This document shows positions 21,472-30,762 of a stretch of DNA of 64,000 bases, in pieces. The stretch is taken from positions 35,010 through 99,009 of the forward strand of contig NZ_FOFG01000015.1 of assembly GCF_900110915.1 (NCBI RefSeq), read 5' to 3'. Each line of letters opens with the position of its first letter. Positions within the stretch are counted from its first letter, which is position 1. The notes below the pieces were generated by a model. It searched no databases. It was not told where the DNA came from and saw nothing but the letters and a program-made list of their open reading frames with translations. The position numbers and the translations under genes are program-made. This stretch comes from Faunimonas pinastri. GTDB lineage: Bacteria; Pseudomonadota; Alphaproteobacteria; Rhizobiales; Afifellaceae.

Positions 21472-21500
21472 CTGAGCGGCGGCTTTCGGCGGCCGCTCAG
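21472..21500. terminator. Hairpin between convergent guaB and urtE
   Basis: The inverted repeat ctgagcggc/gccgctcag, just after the guaB stop, overlaps the urtE stop. There is no T-run, so it is only a likely bidirectional terminator or processing site. Confidence 0.45.
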
Positions 21501-22192
21501 ACCATCAGGTGACGGCGCACCTCCGGCCGGTCGAGATCGTCCGCCGCGCCGGAGAAAGCCACCTCGCCGCGATCCAGGATCACGACGCTGTCGGCCAGTT
21601 CGCGGGCGAAATCGAGATACTGCTCCACCAGCACGATCGCGAGCCCGGCCTGCTCCTTCAGGTAGACGATCGCGCGGCCGATATCCTTGATGATGGAAGG
21701 CTGGATTCCCTCCGTCGGTTCGTCCAGGATCAAGAGCTTCGGCCGCGTCACCAGCGCCCGGCCGATGGCAAGCTGCTGCTGCTGGCCGCCGGAGAGATCG
21801 CCGCCGCGCCGGCCGAGCATATCCTTCAGCACCGGGAACAGCGTGAACACGTCATCCGGGATTGTCCGGTCGCGCCGCTTGAGAGGTGCGAAGCCTGTTT
21901 CGAGATTCTCGCGCACGCTCAAAAGCGGGAAAATCTCGCGACCCTGCGGCACATAGCCGATGCCGGCGCGAGCGCGTGAATAGGGCGCGGAGCGACCGAG
22001 CCTCTCGCCGTTGAGAACGATCTGACCGCCGGAAATCGGATGCTGGCCGGCGATCGCCCGGAGCAGGCTCGTCTTGCCGACCCCGTTGCGACCGAGGACG
22101 CAGGTGACCTTGCCCGGCACGGCGGCGACGCTGACGTGTCTCAGCGCCTGCGCGGCCCCGTAATACAGGTCGATGGCTTCCACATTCAGCAT
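21497..22192 (-). CDS. urtE: Urea ABC transporter ATP-binding protein UrtE
   Basis: One of two ATPases of a urea importer of the branched-chain amino acid (LivF-like) class; cytoplasmic face of the inner membrane. Walker A is GRNGVGKTS, the signature is LSGGQQQQLAIGRAL, and Walker B is LLILDEPTEG. The chosen ATG at 22192 (MLNVEAIDLYYG) follows the urtD stop by 4 bases. An alternative start at 22216 would overlap urtD. The product is about 231 residues, normal for UrtE, and is the last gene of the operon. Confidence 0.93.
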   Translation of the reverse strand: MLNVEAIDLYYGAAQALRHVSVAAVPGKVTCVLGRNGVGKTSLLRAIAGQHPISGGQIVLNGERLGRSAPYSRARAGIGYVPQGREIFPLLSVRENLETGFAPLKRRDRTIPDDVFTLFPVLKDMLGRRGGDLSGGQQQQLAIGRALVTRPKLLILDEPTEGIQPSIIKDIGRAIVYLKEQAGLAIVLVEQYLDFARELADSVVILDRGEVAFSGAADDLDRPEVRRHLMV

Positions 22193-22196
22193 GGCT

Positions 22197-22949
22197 TTAC
22201 CGCCCGAGATAGACATCGATCACCTTCTGGTCGGCGCTGACATGGTCGAGCGATCCCTCGGCCAGCACCGATCCCTCATGCAGCACGGTTACCTTGACGC
22301 CGAGATCGCGCACGAACGTCATGTCGTGCTCCACGACGACCACCGACCGCGTTTCGGCGATGCGGCGAAGCAGCGTCGCCGTCTGAACCGTTTCCTCGTC
22401 GGTCATGCCGGCGACGGGTTCGTCGACCAGCAGCAGCTTCGGGTCCTGCGCCAGAAGCATGCCGATCTCCAGCCATTGCTTCTGGCCGTGGCTGAGGCCG
22501 CCGGCGAGGCGGTTGCGGAGATGACCGAGTCGGGTCGTCTCCAGGATCTCGTCGATCCGCGCCTGCTCGCGCGCGTCTGTGTTGTGGAACAGGGCGGCAA
22601 AGACCGAGCGCTTGCCGGAAAGCGCGAGCTGGAGATTGTCCCAGACTGTGTGGCTCTCGAAGACGGTCGGCTTCTGGAACTTGCGGCCGATGCCGAGCGA
22701 GGCGATGTCGGCCTCGTCGCGACGCGTCAGGTCGATATCGCCGCCGAAATAGACATCGCCGGTATCCGGCTTCGTCTTGCCGGTTATGACGTCCATCATC
22801 GTCGTCTTGCCGGCGCCGTTTGGCCCGATGATCGCCCGCATCTCGCCTTCCGCGATCACCAGCGAGAGGCCGCGCAGGGCCTTGAAGCCGTCGAAGGAGA
22901 CGTTGACGTCATTGAGATAGAGCAGGTTGTTGTTAGCGCGTTCGCTCAT
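22197..22949 (-). CDS. urtD: Urea ABC transporter ATP-binding protein UrtD
   Basis: Second ATPase (LivG-like) of the urea importer. The 250-residue protein has Walker A GPNGAGKTT, the signature LSHGQKQWLEIGMLL (the SHGQKQWLEI version is typical of UrtD), and Walker B LLLVDEPVAG. The ATG at 22949 (MSERANNN) follows the urtC stop by 4 bases. A longer in-frame extension upstream lies in urtC and is not used. Confidence 0.94.
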   Translation of the reverse strand: MSERANNNLLYLNDVNVSFDGFKALRGLSLVIAEGEMRAIIGPNGAGKTTMMDVITGKTKPDTGDVYFGGDIDLTRRDEADIASLGIGRKFQKPTVFESHTVWDNLQLALSGKRSVFAALFHNTDAREQARIDEILETTRLGHLRNRLAGGLSHGQKQWLEIGMLLAQDPKLLLVDEPVAGMTDEETVQTATLLRRIAETRSVVVVEHDMTFVRDLGVKVTVLHEGSVLAEGSLDHVSADQKVIDVYLGR

Positions 22950-22953
22950 TGCC

Positions 22954-24147
22954 CTACTCCGCTGCGGCCGGTTCGTATTTGCTGCCGGCGGGCATATCCG
23001 GCGGCAGGCGAGGTTCGGCATCCGTGCCCGTCTCGGCAGACGACGAGGCCCGGCGCTGCCGCAGGCCCGACCAGCCGTGGGCGAGCGTGCCGATGATGCC
23101 GCGGGGCAGGAACAGCGTGACGGCGACGAAAAGTCCGCCGAGCACGAAGAGCCAGAGCTCGGGCAGCCAGCCGGTGAAGAAGCTCTTGCCGGCATTCACC
23201 AGCAGCGCGCCGACGATGGGTCCGATCAGCGTGGCGCGGCCGCCGACTGCGGTCCAAATCACGATCTCGATGGAGTTGGCCGGGGCGAATTCGCCGGGAT
23301 TGATGATGCCGACCTGCGGCACGTAGAGCGCGCCCGCCACCCCCGCCATGCAGGCGGAAACCACGAAGGCGAAGAGCTTCACCCGCTCCGGCCGGTAGCC
23401 GAGGAAACGCGTCCGGCTTTCCGCGTCCCGCACCGCGATCAGGATCTTCCCGTATTTCGAGCGGATGATCGCCGACGTGACGAGCACGCCAAGGGCGAGC
23501 GCCACGGCGGAAGCGGCGAAGAGGACCGAGCGGGTCGCGTCGGACTGGATGTCGAAGCCCAGGATGTCCTTGAAGTCGGTCAGGCCGTTATTGCCGCCGA
23601 AGCCCATGTCGTTGCGGAAGAAGGAGAGCAGCAGCGCGTAGGTCAGCGCCTGCGTGATGATGGAGAGGTAGACGCCGGTGACGCGGGACCGGAAGGCGAA
23701 CCAGCCGAAGACGAAGGCGAGCAGGCCCGGAACCAGCAGCACCATGATTGCTGCGAACCAGAAATGGTCGAAGCCGTGCCAGAACCAGGGCAACGTCTTC
23801 CAGTTCAGAAACACCATGAAGTCCGGCAGCAGCGGATTGCCGTAGACGCCGCGCGAGCCGATCTGGCGCATCAGGTACATGCCCATCGCGTAGCCGCCGA
23901 GCGCGAAGAACGCGCCATGACCGAGCGAGAGAATGCCGCAATAACCCCAGACGAGGTTCAGCGCGACCGCGAGGAGCGCATAGGTCAGGTATTTGCCGAA
24001 GAGCGACACGGTGAACGTGGAAAGGTGCAGCGCGCTGCCTGGCGGCGTCAGGAGGTTCAGCGCGGGAACGACGGCGGCCAGGACCAGCAGCGCGAGGATC
24101 GCCAGCGAGGCCTGACGGTCGAGGGCGCGGAGGAAGAAGTGGCTCAT
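22954..24147 (-). CDS. urtC: Urea ABC transporter permease UrtC
   Basis: Inner-membrane permease (LivM-like) of the urea importer. The 397-residue protein has about ten hydrophobic segments and the conserved NLVWGYCGILSLGHGAFFALGG block. Its start overlaps the urtB stop as ATGA, indicating translational coupling. The C-terminal 40 residues after the last helix are hydrophilic. Confidence 0.94.
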   Translation of the reverse strand: MSHFFLRALDRQASLAILALLVLAAVVPALNLLTPPGSALHLSTFTVSLFGKYLTYALLAVALNLVWGYCGILSLGHGAFFALGGYAMGMYLMRQIGSRGVYGNPLLPDFMVFLNWKTLPWFWHGFDHFWFAAIMVLLVPGLLAFVFGWFAFRSRVTGVYLSIITQALTYALLLSFFRNDMGFGGNNGLTDFKDILGFDIQSDATRSVLFAASAVALALGVLVTSAIIRSKYGKILIAVRDAESRTRFLGYRPERVKLFAFVVSACMAGVAGALYVPQVGIINPGEFAPANSIEIVIWTAVGGRATLIGPIVGALLVNAGKSFFTGWLPELWLFVLGGLFVAVTLFLPRGIIGTLAHGWSGLRQRRASSSAETGTDAEPRLPPDMPAGSKYEPAAAE

Positions 24148-25766
24148 TGTTCCACCGCCCGGCCCTTCAGCGCGAACAGGCCGCGCGGGCGCTTCTGGAT
24201 GAAGAGGATGATCAGGACGAGCACCAGGATCTTGGCAAGCACCGCGCCGGCATAGGGTTCGAGGAACTTGTTGAGAACGCCGAGCGACAACGCGCCGACC
24301 AACGTACCCCAGAGATTGCCGACCCCGCCGAAGACCACGACCATGAAGCTGTCGATGATGTAGCTTTGTCCGAGATTGGGCGACACGTTGTCGATCTGCG
24401 ACAGCGCCACGCCGGCGATACCGGCAACGCCGGAGCCGAGCGCGAAGGTGAAGGCATCGACCCACGGAGTGCGGATGCCCATCGAGGCGGCCATGCGCCG
24501 GTTCTGCGTCACCGCCCGCATCTGCAAGCCGAAGGACGTGGCGCGCAGGAGAACGTTCAGCAGGACGAACACGGCCAGCGCGAAGACGAGGATCCAGAGG
24601 CGGCTGTAGGTGATCGTGAGATGGTCGACATCGAACGCGCCCGACATCCAGGCGGGCGCGCCGACCTGCCGGTTGTTCGGGCCGAAGATCGAGCGGACCG
24701 CCTGTTGCAGGATGAGGGACAGGCCCCAGGTCGCGAGCAGGGTTTCCAGCGGCCGGCCATAGAGCCAGCGGATGATGGTGCGCTCGATGACGAGGCCGAT
24801 CGCGCCGGCGACGATGAAGGCCAGTGGCAGCGCGATGGCGAGCGAATAGTCGAAAAGCCCGGGCGCGGAGGTGCGTATCGCTTCCTGCACCACATAGGTC
24901 GTGTAGGCGCCGAGCATCACCATCTCGCCATGCGCCATGTTGATGACGCCCATGACGCCGAAGGTGATGGCGAGACCGATGGCCGCGAGCAGCAGCACGG
25001 AGCCGAGCGACAGGCCGTAGAGCACGTTCTGCCCGGCGTTCCAGAAGGCAAGATCGCGCTGGATGCCGGCGATGGCCTTTGCGGCGGCCGTCCGGAGATC
25101 GCCCTGCGCGGAGGATTGGACGGCGTTCAGCACCTTCAGCGCGTCGTCGTTGCCGAGAGCCGCGATGCGCTGGACGGCCTCGATCTTTTCCGCTTCCGGA
25201 TGCTGTGAATTGAGGATCGCCGCTGCCCGCGCGTTCTCCATGGCGTCGCGCACCTGCGCGTCGGTTTCCTTGGCGATGGCGGTGTCGAGGATCTCCAGCG
25301 CATCCGCGTCGCGGGCCTGGAACACGGCGTTTGCGGCCGACAGCCGCGTGTTCCGGTCGGGGCTCATCAGCGTCAGCGTGCCGATGGCGGACCGGACCAC
25401 CCGGCGAAGCTTGTTGTTGACGCGCACCTTCTCCAGTTCGGAGCTCTTGGCGGTGCCGAGGTCGGCGCCCGTGATCGGATCGGTCAGCGCGAGATCGCTG
25501 CCCTTGCGCCTGGCGATCACCACGGACTTGTCGGACTTGCGCGCGTAGAGATCGCCGTCGCCGAGCGCCTGGATGACCGGCGCGGCGCGGCTGTCTCCGG
25601 TCGCGGTGATCGCGTTCACCGCCTGCTCCGTCTGGTCGTAGCCGCCCTGCCCCAGCGCGGCCACCAGCGGCGCGAGGTCCGTCGCGGCCTGGGCCGGCGA
25701 GAACAGCCTCCCCCCGAGAACGAGGACGAGACCGAGAAGCAGGACGATGCGGGTGATCGGGGTCAT
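24144..25766 (-). CDS. urtB: Urea ABC transporter permease UrtB
   Basis: Inner-membrane permease (LivH-like) of the urea importer. The 540-residue protein has a signal peptide (cleavage probably near Ala27) and an extracytoplasmic helical-repeat-like region of about 220 residues, typical of UrtB. The permease half follows, with GVMGVINMAHGEMVMLGAYTT and VVFGGVGNLWGTLVGA. It begins 64 bases after urtA, downstream of a stable hairpin that could reduce its transcription relative to urtA. Confidence 0.94.
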   Translation of the reverse strand: MTPITRIVLLLGLVLVLGGRLFSPAQAATDLAPLVAALGQGGYDQTEQAVNAITATGDSRAAPVIQALGDGDLYARKSDKSVVIARRKGSDLALTDPITGADLGTAKSSELEKVRVNNKLRRVVRSAIGTLTLMSPDRNTRLSAANAVFQARDADALEILDTAIAKETDAQVRDAMENARAAAILNSQHPEAEKIEAVQRIAALGNDDALKVLNAVQSSAQGDLRTAAAKAIAGIQRDLAFWNAGQNVLYGLSLGSVLLLAAIGLAITFGVMGVINMAHGEMVMLGAYTTYVVQEAIRTSAPGLFDYSLAIALPLAFIVAGAIGLVIERTIIRWLYGRPLETLLATWGLSLILQQAVRSIFGPNNRQVGAPAWMSGAFDVDHLTITYSRLWILVFALAVFVLLNVLLRATSFGLQMRAVTQNRRMAASMGIRTPWVDAFTFALGSGVAGIAGVALSQIDNVSPNLGQSYIIDSFMVVVFGGVGNLWGTLVGALSLGVLNKFLEPYAGAVLAKILVLVLIILFIQKRPRGLFALKGRAVEQ

Positions 25767-25792
25767 GACGCGTTCCGCTGGCTCAGGAAAGA

Positions 25793-25816
25793 GGCTGCGG
25801 GCGGGTGCCCGCAGCC
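25793..25816 (-). terminator. Attenuating hairpin between urtA and urtB
   Basis: A perfect 10-bp stem (ggctgcgggc/gcccgcagcc) with a 4-base loop lies between urtA and urtB. On the minus strand it is followed by TCTTTCC, a weak T-tract. Such hairpins after binding-protein genes commonly give partial termination and protect the upstream mRNA. Confidence 0.6.
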
Positions 25817-25830
25817 GGGTTTGCGCGAGG

Positions 25831-27156
25831 TCAGGAGCCCTTGCCGCCGCATTTGCCGGTCGCGACGTTGAAGTTGCCGCACGACATCGGCTTGCGCCAA
25901 TCGGAGATCAGGTTCTTGGAGTCCGGCAGGTAATCGGACCAGGCGTCGCCCACGACTTCACCCTTGGTCTGCCAGACGACATCGAACTGTCCGTTGTCCT
26001 GGATTTCGCCGATGAGAACCGGCTTGGTCAGGTGATGGTTCGGCATCATGGTGGCGTAGCCGCCGGTCAGGTTCGGCACGGTCACGCCGACCATGGCATC
26101 GATCACCGCGTCCTGGTTGGTGGTGCCGGCCTTCTCGACCGCCTTGACCCACATGTTGAAGCCGATATAGGCGGCTTCCATCGGATCGTTGGTGGTGCGC
26201 TTGTCGTTCTTGATGAACTTGTGCCACTCGTCGATGAACGCCTTGTTCTCCGGCGTGTCGACGCTCTCGAAGTAGTTCCAGGCGGCGAGATGGCCGACCA
26301 GGGGACCGGTGTCGAGACCGGCAAGCTCTTCCTCGCCGACGGAGAAGGCCACGACCGGCGTGTCTTCCGCCTTCACGCCCTGGTTCGCCAGTTCCTTGTA
26401 GAAGGGAACGTTGGCATCGCCGTTGATGGTGGAGACGACGGCGGTCTTGGCGCCCGATGCGCCGAAGCTCTTGATCTTGGAGACTTCCGTCTGCCAGTCG
26501 GAGAAGCCAAAGGGCGTGTAGTTGACGATGATGTCTTCCGGCTTAACGCCCTTGGATTGCAGGTACGCCTGCAGGATCTTGTTGGTCGTGCGGGGATAGA
26601 CGTAGTCGGTGCCTTCCAGCACCCAGCGCTTCACGCCTTCCTCGTTCATGAGGTAGTCGACGGCCGGGATCGCCTGCTGGTTCGGCGCGGCGCCGGTATA
26701 GAAGACGTTGCGCGAGCTCTCCTCGCCTTCGTACTGCACGGGATAGAACAGGATGCTGTCCAGTTCCTCGAAGACCGGCAGCACGGACTTGCGCGACGAG
26801 GAGGTCCAGCAGCCGAACACGGCGGCGACCTTGTCCTGGCTGATCAGCTGACGGGCCTTCTCCGCGAAAAGCGGCCAGTCGGAAGCCGGATCGACGACGA
26901 CCGGCTCCAGTTTCTTGCCGAGGAGACCGCCCTTCTTGTTCTGCTCGTCGATGAGCATGAGCATGACGTCTTTCAGCGTCGTCTCCGAAATCGCCATCGT
27001 GCCCGAGAGCGAATGCAGCACGCCGACCTTGATCGTGTCGTCGGCGGCCAAGGCGCGCGTGGCCGTGCCCGCCATCAGGCCGGCAATGGCAAGGGCGCCC
27101 AGAATGCGGCCTGCGCCGATCCCGCGCCTGAAGTTGTTCAATCCCCCGGAAAACAT
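25831..27156 (-). CDS. urtA: Urea ABC transporter substrate-binding protein UrtA
   Basis: Periplasmic urea-binding protein and first gene of the urt operon. The 441-residue product has a signal peptide (about residues 1-38, ending ATRALA) and the UrtA hallmark segments DTIKVGVLHSLSGTMAIS, FGCWTSSSRKSVLPVFE and FYPVQYEG. The chosen ATG at 27156 has a GAGGAGGGG ribosome site. It is divergent from an NCS1-transporter-fused histidine kinase that may regulate it. No urease genes lie in the window. Confidence 0.96.
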   Translation of the reverse strand: MFSGGLNNFRRGIGAGRILGALAIAGLMAGTATRALAADDTIKVGVLHSLSGTMAISETTLKDVMLMLIDEQNKKGGLLGKKLEPVVVDPASDWPLFAEKARQLISQDKVAAVFGCWTSSSRKSVLPVFEELDSILFYPVQYEGEESSRNVFYTGAAPNQQAIPAVDYLMNEEGVKRWVLEGTDYVYPRTTNKILQAYLQSKGVKPEDIIVNYTPFGFSDWQTEVSKIKSFGASGAKTAVVSTINGDANVPFYKELANQGVKAEDTPVVAFSVGEEELAGLDTGPLVGHLAAWNYFESVDTPENKAFIDEWHKFIKNDKRTTNDPMEAAYIGFNMWVKAVEKAGTTNQDAVIDAMVGVTVPNLTGGYATMMPNHHLTKPVLIGEIQDNGQFDVVWQTKGEVVGDAWSDYLPDSKNLISDWRKPMSCGNFNVATGKCGGKGS

Positions 27157-27243
27157 GATGCCCCTCCTCGAAATCCAGCGAGCGGCAGCCTCTCGGGGCG
27201 CCGCTTGGGGATCAGTGTGGAGCGGATCCTGCGGTGCAGCATA

Positions 27244-27259
27244 TACGTCGATTAACGTA
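27244..27259. promoter_or_regulatory. Candidate LuxR/NarL-type operator, 7-2-7 palindrome
   Basis: TACGTCG-AT-TAACGTA forms an inverted repeat in the urtA/kinase divergent gap, in a locally AT-rich patch. Its spacing matches the 7-2-7 arrangement of NarL-class sites (TACxxxT heptamers). On the urtA side it adjoins a possible -10 (TATATG). A site for the LuxR-type regulator encoded at 30752 is an inference. Confidence 0.45.
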
Positions 27260-27366
27260 GGCCCGGACGCGCCGGACGGGCGCTTAGGCGTTTGCGCCGC
27301 AAGGACCGCGCGATAGAGTGCGCGAGCGGCACGGGCTCGCCTCCGCACGAAATCACACGGAACGTC

Positions 27367-30300
27367 ATGGCAGGACGCCAGCGCATTCTTCCGGTCCGGC
27401 GGGACTATAATCGCTGGGTCGCCAACCAGACGCTGGAGGATTACGCGCTTCGCTTCACCGCCAAGAGCGCGCGTCGCTGGTCGCCTTTCCGCGTCGGGCA
27501 GACTGCCATGGGCGCCATCTCGTTTCTGGCGCTGGAAGCGATCGGCGGCACCGTCACGTTGACCTGCGGGTCGACCAACACCATCGCGGCGATCCTCGTC
27601 GTCAGCGTGATCCTGTTCGTCACCGGCCTGCCGATCAGCCGTTATGCCGCGCGCTACGGCGTCGATATAGACCTGCTGACGCGCGGCGCGGGCTTCGGCT
27701 ACATCGGCTCCACGGTCACCTCGCTGATCTATGCGAGCTTCACCTTCATCCTCTTCGCCATCGAGGCCTCCATCATGGCCTCGGCACTGCAGCTCTGCTT
27801 CGGCGTACCGCTGGCGCTCGGCTATATCGTGAGCTCGCTGGCGGTGATCCCGCTCGTGATCTACGGCATCACCGTAATCAGCCGCTTCCAGCTCTGGACG
27901 CAGCCCTTCTGGATCGTGCTGAACGTCCTGCCCTTCGCCTTCATCGCGCTTCACGACTGGCCGGCGGTGGTGGCGTGGACGCGGTTCGGCGGGACGGAAG
28001 GGTTTTCGGCTGGCGGCTTTGACCTCCTGCGTTTCGGAGCGGCCGCGTCGGTCATCTTCGCGCTTTTTCCGCAGATCGGCGAACAGGCCGATTTTCTCCG
28101 CTTCCTCCCCGCGCGAAAGAAGAAGCGGGACCCGCGCTGGACGGCGGCGCTGATGATCGGCGGCCCCGGCTGGATCGTGCTGGGTGCGCCGAAGCTCCTG
28201 GCCGGATCGTTCCTCGCGGTGCTGGCGCTCCGGGCCGGCGTGCCGCCCATGCATGCGGGCGAACCCGCAGAGATGTATCGGGTGGCCTTCGAATACGTCA
28301 TCCCGTCCGCCCGCGCGGCGACGATCCTGACCGTCGGCTTCGTCGTGATCTCGCAGCTCAAGATCAACGTGATGAACGCCTATGCCGGTTCGCTCGCCTG
28401 GTCGAACTTCTTCTCCCGGCTGACGCACAGCCATCCCGGCCGCGTCGTCTGGCTGGTCTTCAACGTCACCATCGCCTTGCTGCTGATGGAGCTCGGCATC
28501 TATGGCGCGCTGGAGCGGACGCTCAGCCTCTTCGCCATCGTGGCGGTCGCGTGGCTCGCCGCCGTGTCATCCGATCTGGCGATCAACAAGCGGCTCGGGC
28601 TCAGCCCGCCCGGCATCGAGTTCAAGCGGGCGCATCTCTACGACATCAACCCGGTCGGCGTCGGCTCCATGCTGGCGGCGACGGCGGCGGCACTGGTTAC
28701 CTTCTCCGGCTGGCTCGGCCCCTTGCCGCAGGCGCTCTCGCCCTTCGTGGCGCTCGTCGTCGCCCTTATCCTGGCGCCGGTGATCGCGTGGGCGACCGGC
28801 GGCCGCTTCTATCTGGCACGCAAGCCGAGGGCGCAATGGGCGACGCTGACGGAGATCCAGTGCAGCATTTGCGAGCATCATTTCGAGCCGGAGGACATGG
28901 CGTTCTGCCCCGCGTATTCCGGGCCGATCTGCTCGCTCTGCTGCTCGCTGGATGCGCGCTGCCACGATCTCTGCAAACCGCAGGCGCGGATGCAGGCACA
29001 ACTTATCGGCGCACTCGGCTCCGTGCTTCCGGCACCGGCCGTGGCGCGGCTGAACTCGGGCGTCGGCCAGTATCTCGGCATCCTGACGCTTTCGGTCGCG
29101 GTGATCAGCACGATCCTGTCGCTGATCTACTGGCAGGCGACGGTCGGCGGTTCTGAATTCGCCGAGATCATCGGGCGGACGCTCTGGGCCGCGTTCTTCT
29201 TCCTGCTGATCGTCGCGGGCATCGCCGCGTGGTTCTTCGTGCTGGCGCAGGAAAGCCGCCGCGTGGCGCAGGAGGAATCGGCGCGGCAGACGACGCTGCT
29301 GCTGCGGGAAATCGAGGCGCACCGGCGCACCGACGCTGAATTACAGCGCGCCAAGGAGGTGGCGGAAGCCGCGAACCGCGCCAAGAGCCGCTACGTCATC
29401 GGCCTCAGCCATGAACTCCGCACACCGCTGAACGCGGTTCTCGGCTATGCGCAGGTGCTGGAACGCGACCCGGCGATCCCGTCGGCACGGCAGAACGGCG
29501 TGCAATCCATCCGCCGCAACGCCGAGCATCTCTCCGGCCTGATCGACGGCCTGCTCGACGTCTCCCGCATCGAGGCGGGGCGGCTGCAACTGCATCAGGA
29601 TGAAATCCGCATCCGCGAGTTCCTGGAGCAACTTGCCGACATGTTCCGCCCGCAGGCACAGGCGAAGGGTCTCGCTTTCGAGGTCTCGCTGCCGGAAAAC
29701 CTGCCGCCGGTCATCCGCTCCGACGAGAAACGACTGCGGCAGATCCTGATCAATCTCCTGTCCAACGCGATCAAGTTCACCGAGCGGGGAGAGGTCGCCC
29801 TCCGCGTAAGCTACCGCAATCAGGTCGCCGGTATCGTCGTGGAGGATACGGGGCGCGGCATCCGGCCGGAGGACCGGCAGCGGATCTTCGAGCCTTTCGA
29901 CCGCGGCACCCTGCCCGGCGCCCATTCCGCGCCGGGTCTGGGGCTCGGACTGACCATTACCAAGCTGCTTTCAGAGCTGATGGGCGGCGACATCAACGTG
30001 ACGAGCGAGATCGGCAAGGGCAGCACCTTTCAAGTCCGTTTGATGCTTTCCGCCGTGAACAATCCCTCCGCCGCGCCAGCCTCGACGCAAAGGATCAAGA
30101 ACTATCGCGGCGCGCGGCGGACGGTGCTGGTCGTCGACGACGACCCGGACCACCGCGAGCTCGTGCGCGAAATCCTGATACCGCTGGGCTTCGTGGTGCT
30201 TGCCGCGCCCGATGCCGCCGCCGCGCTGGATCTCGTCGCCGAGCTTCGGCCGGACGTCTTCCTGCTGGATATCTCGATGCCCGGCATGAGCGGCTGGCAC

Positions 30301-30762
30301 CTCGCCAGACGGCTGCGCGCCAGCGGGCATGAAGACGCGGCGATCGTCATGCTGTCCGCCAATATCGGGGAAAGCCTGCCGGAAGGGGCCGGCGATGACG
30401 CAGGTGGCGATGCCCATGACGACGCCTTGCCCAAGCCGCTGCAAATCCGCCGCCTGCTGGACAGCCTGCAGCGGCTGCTCGATCTCGAATGGATCGAGGA
30501 AAACGATGCGCTCCCGGCGCCGCCGCCGATTTCAGCGGCCCCGCGCCCAGAACCGGGCCCCTCGCTCGTCGCCCCGGAACAGGTGGAAGAGCTGCTGCAT
30601 CTCGGCCGCATCGGCTATGTCAGGGGCATCGAGGCAAAGCTCGACGAGATCGCCTCCGAGCCGGCCAATGACGATCTGGTCATCGCGCTGCGGTCGCGCG
30701 TGCGGAACTTCGACTTCGCCGGTTATGCGTCCATCCTGAAGGAAATCGGCCATGGTCGGTGA
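27367..30762 (+). CDS. NCS1-type transporter domain fused to hybrid histidine kinase/receiver
   Basis: A 1131-residue sensor. Residues about 40-470 resemble an NCS1 nucleobase/cytosine permease with some 12 hydrophobic segments. Residues 499-536 hold eight cysteines (499, 502, 514, 522, 525, 526, 532, 536) plus His504, His505 and His533. Two more helices lie at about 569-588 and 601-623. Then come a coiled linker, a HisKA domain with His682 (SHELRTPLN), an ATPase domain (LINLLSNAIKF, DTGRGI, GLGLTITK), and a receiver with Asp968 (LLDISMPG). A roughly 90-residue helical tail follows. ATG 27367 is chosen. It is divergent from urtA and overlaps a LuxR regulator. Ligand unknown; urea, purine or pyrimidine are guesses. 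Confidence 0.88.
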   Translation: MAGRQRILPVRRDYNRWVANQTLEDYALRFTAKSARRWSPFRVGQTAMGAISFLALEAIGGTVTLTCGSTNTIAAILVVSVILFVTGLPISRYAARYGVDIDLLTRGAGFGYIGSTVTSLIYASFTFILFAIEASIMASALQLCFGVPLALGYIVSSLAVIPLVIYGITVISRFQLWTQPFWIVLNVLPFAFIALHDWPAVVAWTRFGGTEGFSAGGFDLLRFGAAASVIFALFPQIGEQADFLRFLPARKKKRDPRWTAALMIGGPGWIVLGAPKLLAGSFLAVLALRAGVPPMHAGEPAEMYRVAFEYVIPSARAATILTVGFVVISQLKINVMNAYAGSLAWSNFFSRLTHSHPGRVVWLVFNVTIALLLMELGIYGALERTLSLFAIVAVAWLAAVSSDLAINKRLGLSPPGIEFKRAHLYDINPVGVGSMLAATAAALVTFSGWLGPLPQALSPFVALVVALILAPVIAWATGGRFYLARKPRAQWATLTEIQCSICEHHFEPEDMAFCPAYSGPICSLCCSLDARCHDLCKPQARMQAQLIGALGSVLPAPAVARLNSGVGQYLGILTLSVAVISTILSLIYWQATVGGSEFAEIIGRTLWAAFFFLLIVAGIAAWFFVLAQESRRVAQEESARQTTLLLREIEAHRRTDAELQRAKEVAEAANRAKSRYVIGLSHELRTPLNAVLGYAQVLERDPAIPSARQNGVQSIRRNAEHLSGLIDGLLDVSRIEAGRLQLHQDEIRIREFLEQLADMFRPQAQAKGLAFEVSLPENLPPVIRSDEKRLRQILINLLSNAIKFTERGEVALRVSYRNQVAGIVVEDTGRGIRPEDRQRIFEPFDRGTLPGAHSAPGLGLGLTITKLLSELMGGDINVTSEIGKGSTFQVRLMLSAVNNPSAAPASTQRIKNYRGARRTVLVVDDDPDHRELVREILIPLGFVVLAAPDAAAALDLVAELRPDVFLLDISMPGMSGWHLARRLRASGHEDAAIVMLSANIGESLPEGAGDDAGGDAHDDALPKPLQIRRLLDSLQRLLDLEWIEENDALPAPPPISAAPRPEPGPSLVAPEQVEELLHLGRIGYVRGIEAKLDEIASEPANDDLVIALRSRVRNFDFAGYASILKEIGHGR

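Noticed and set aside
27157..27366. Sigma54 (NtrC-type) promoter for urtA
   Set aside because: No convincing TGGCAC-N5-TTGC pattern on the minus strand, despite the nitrogen context.
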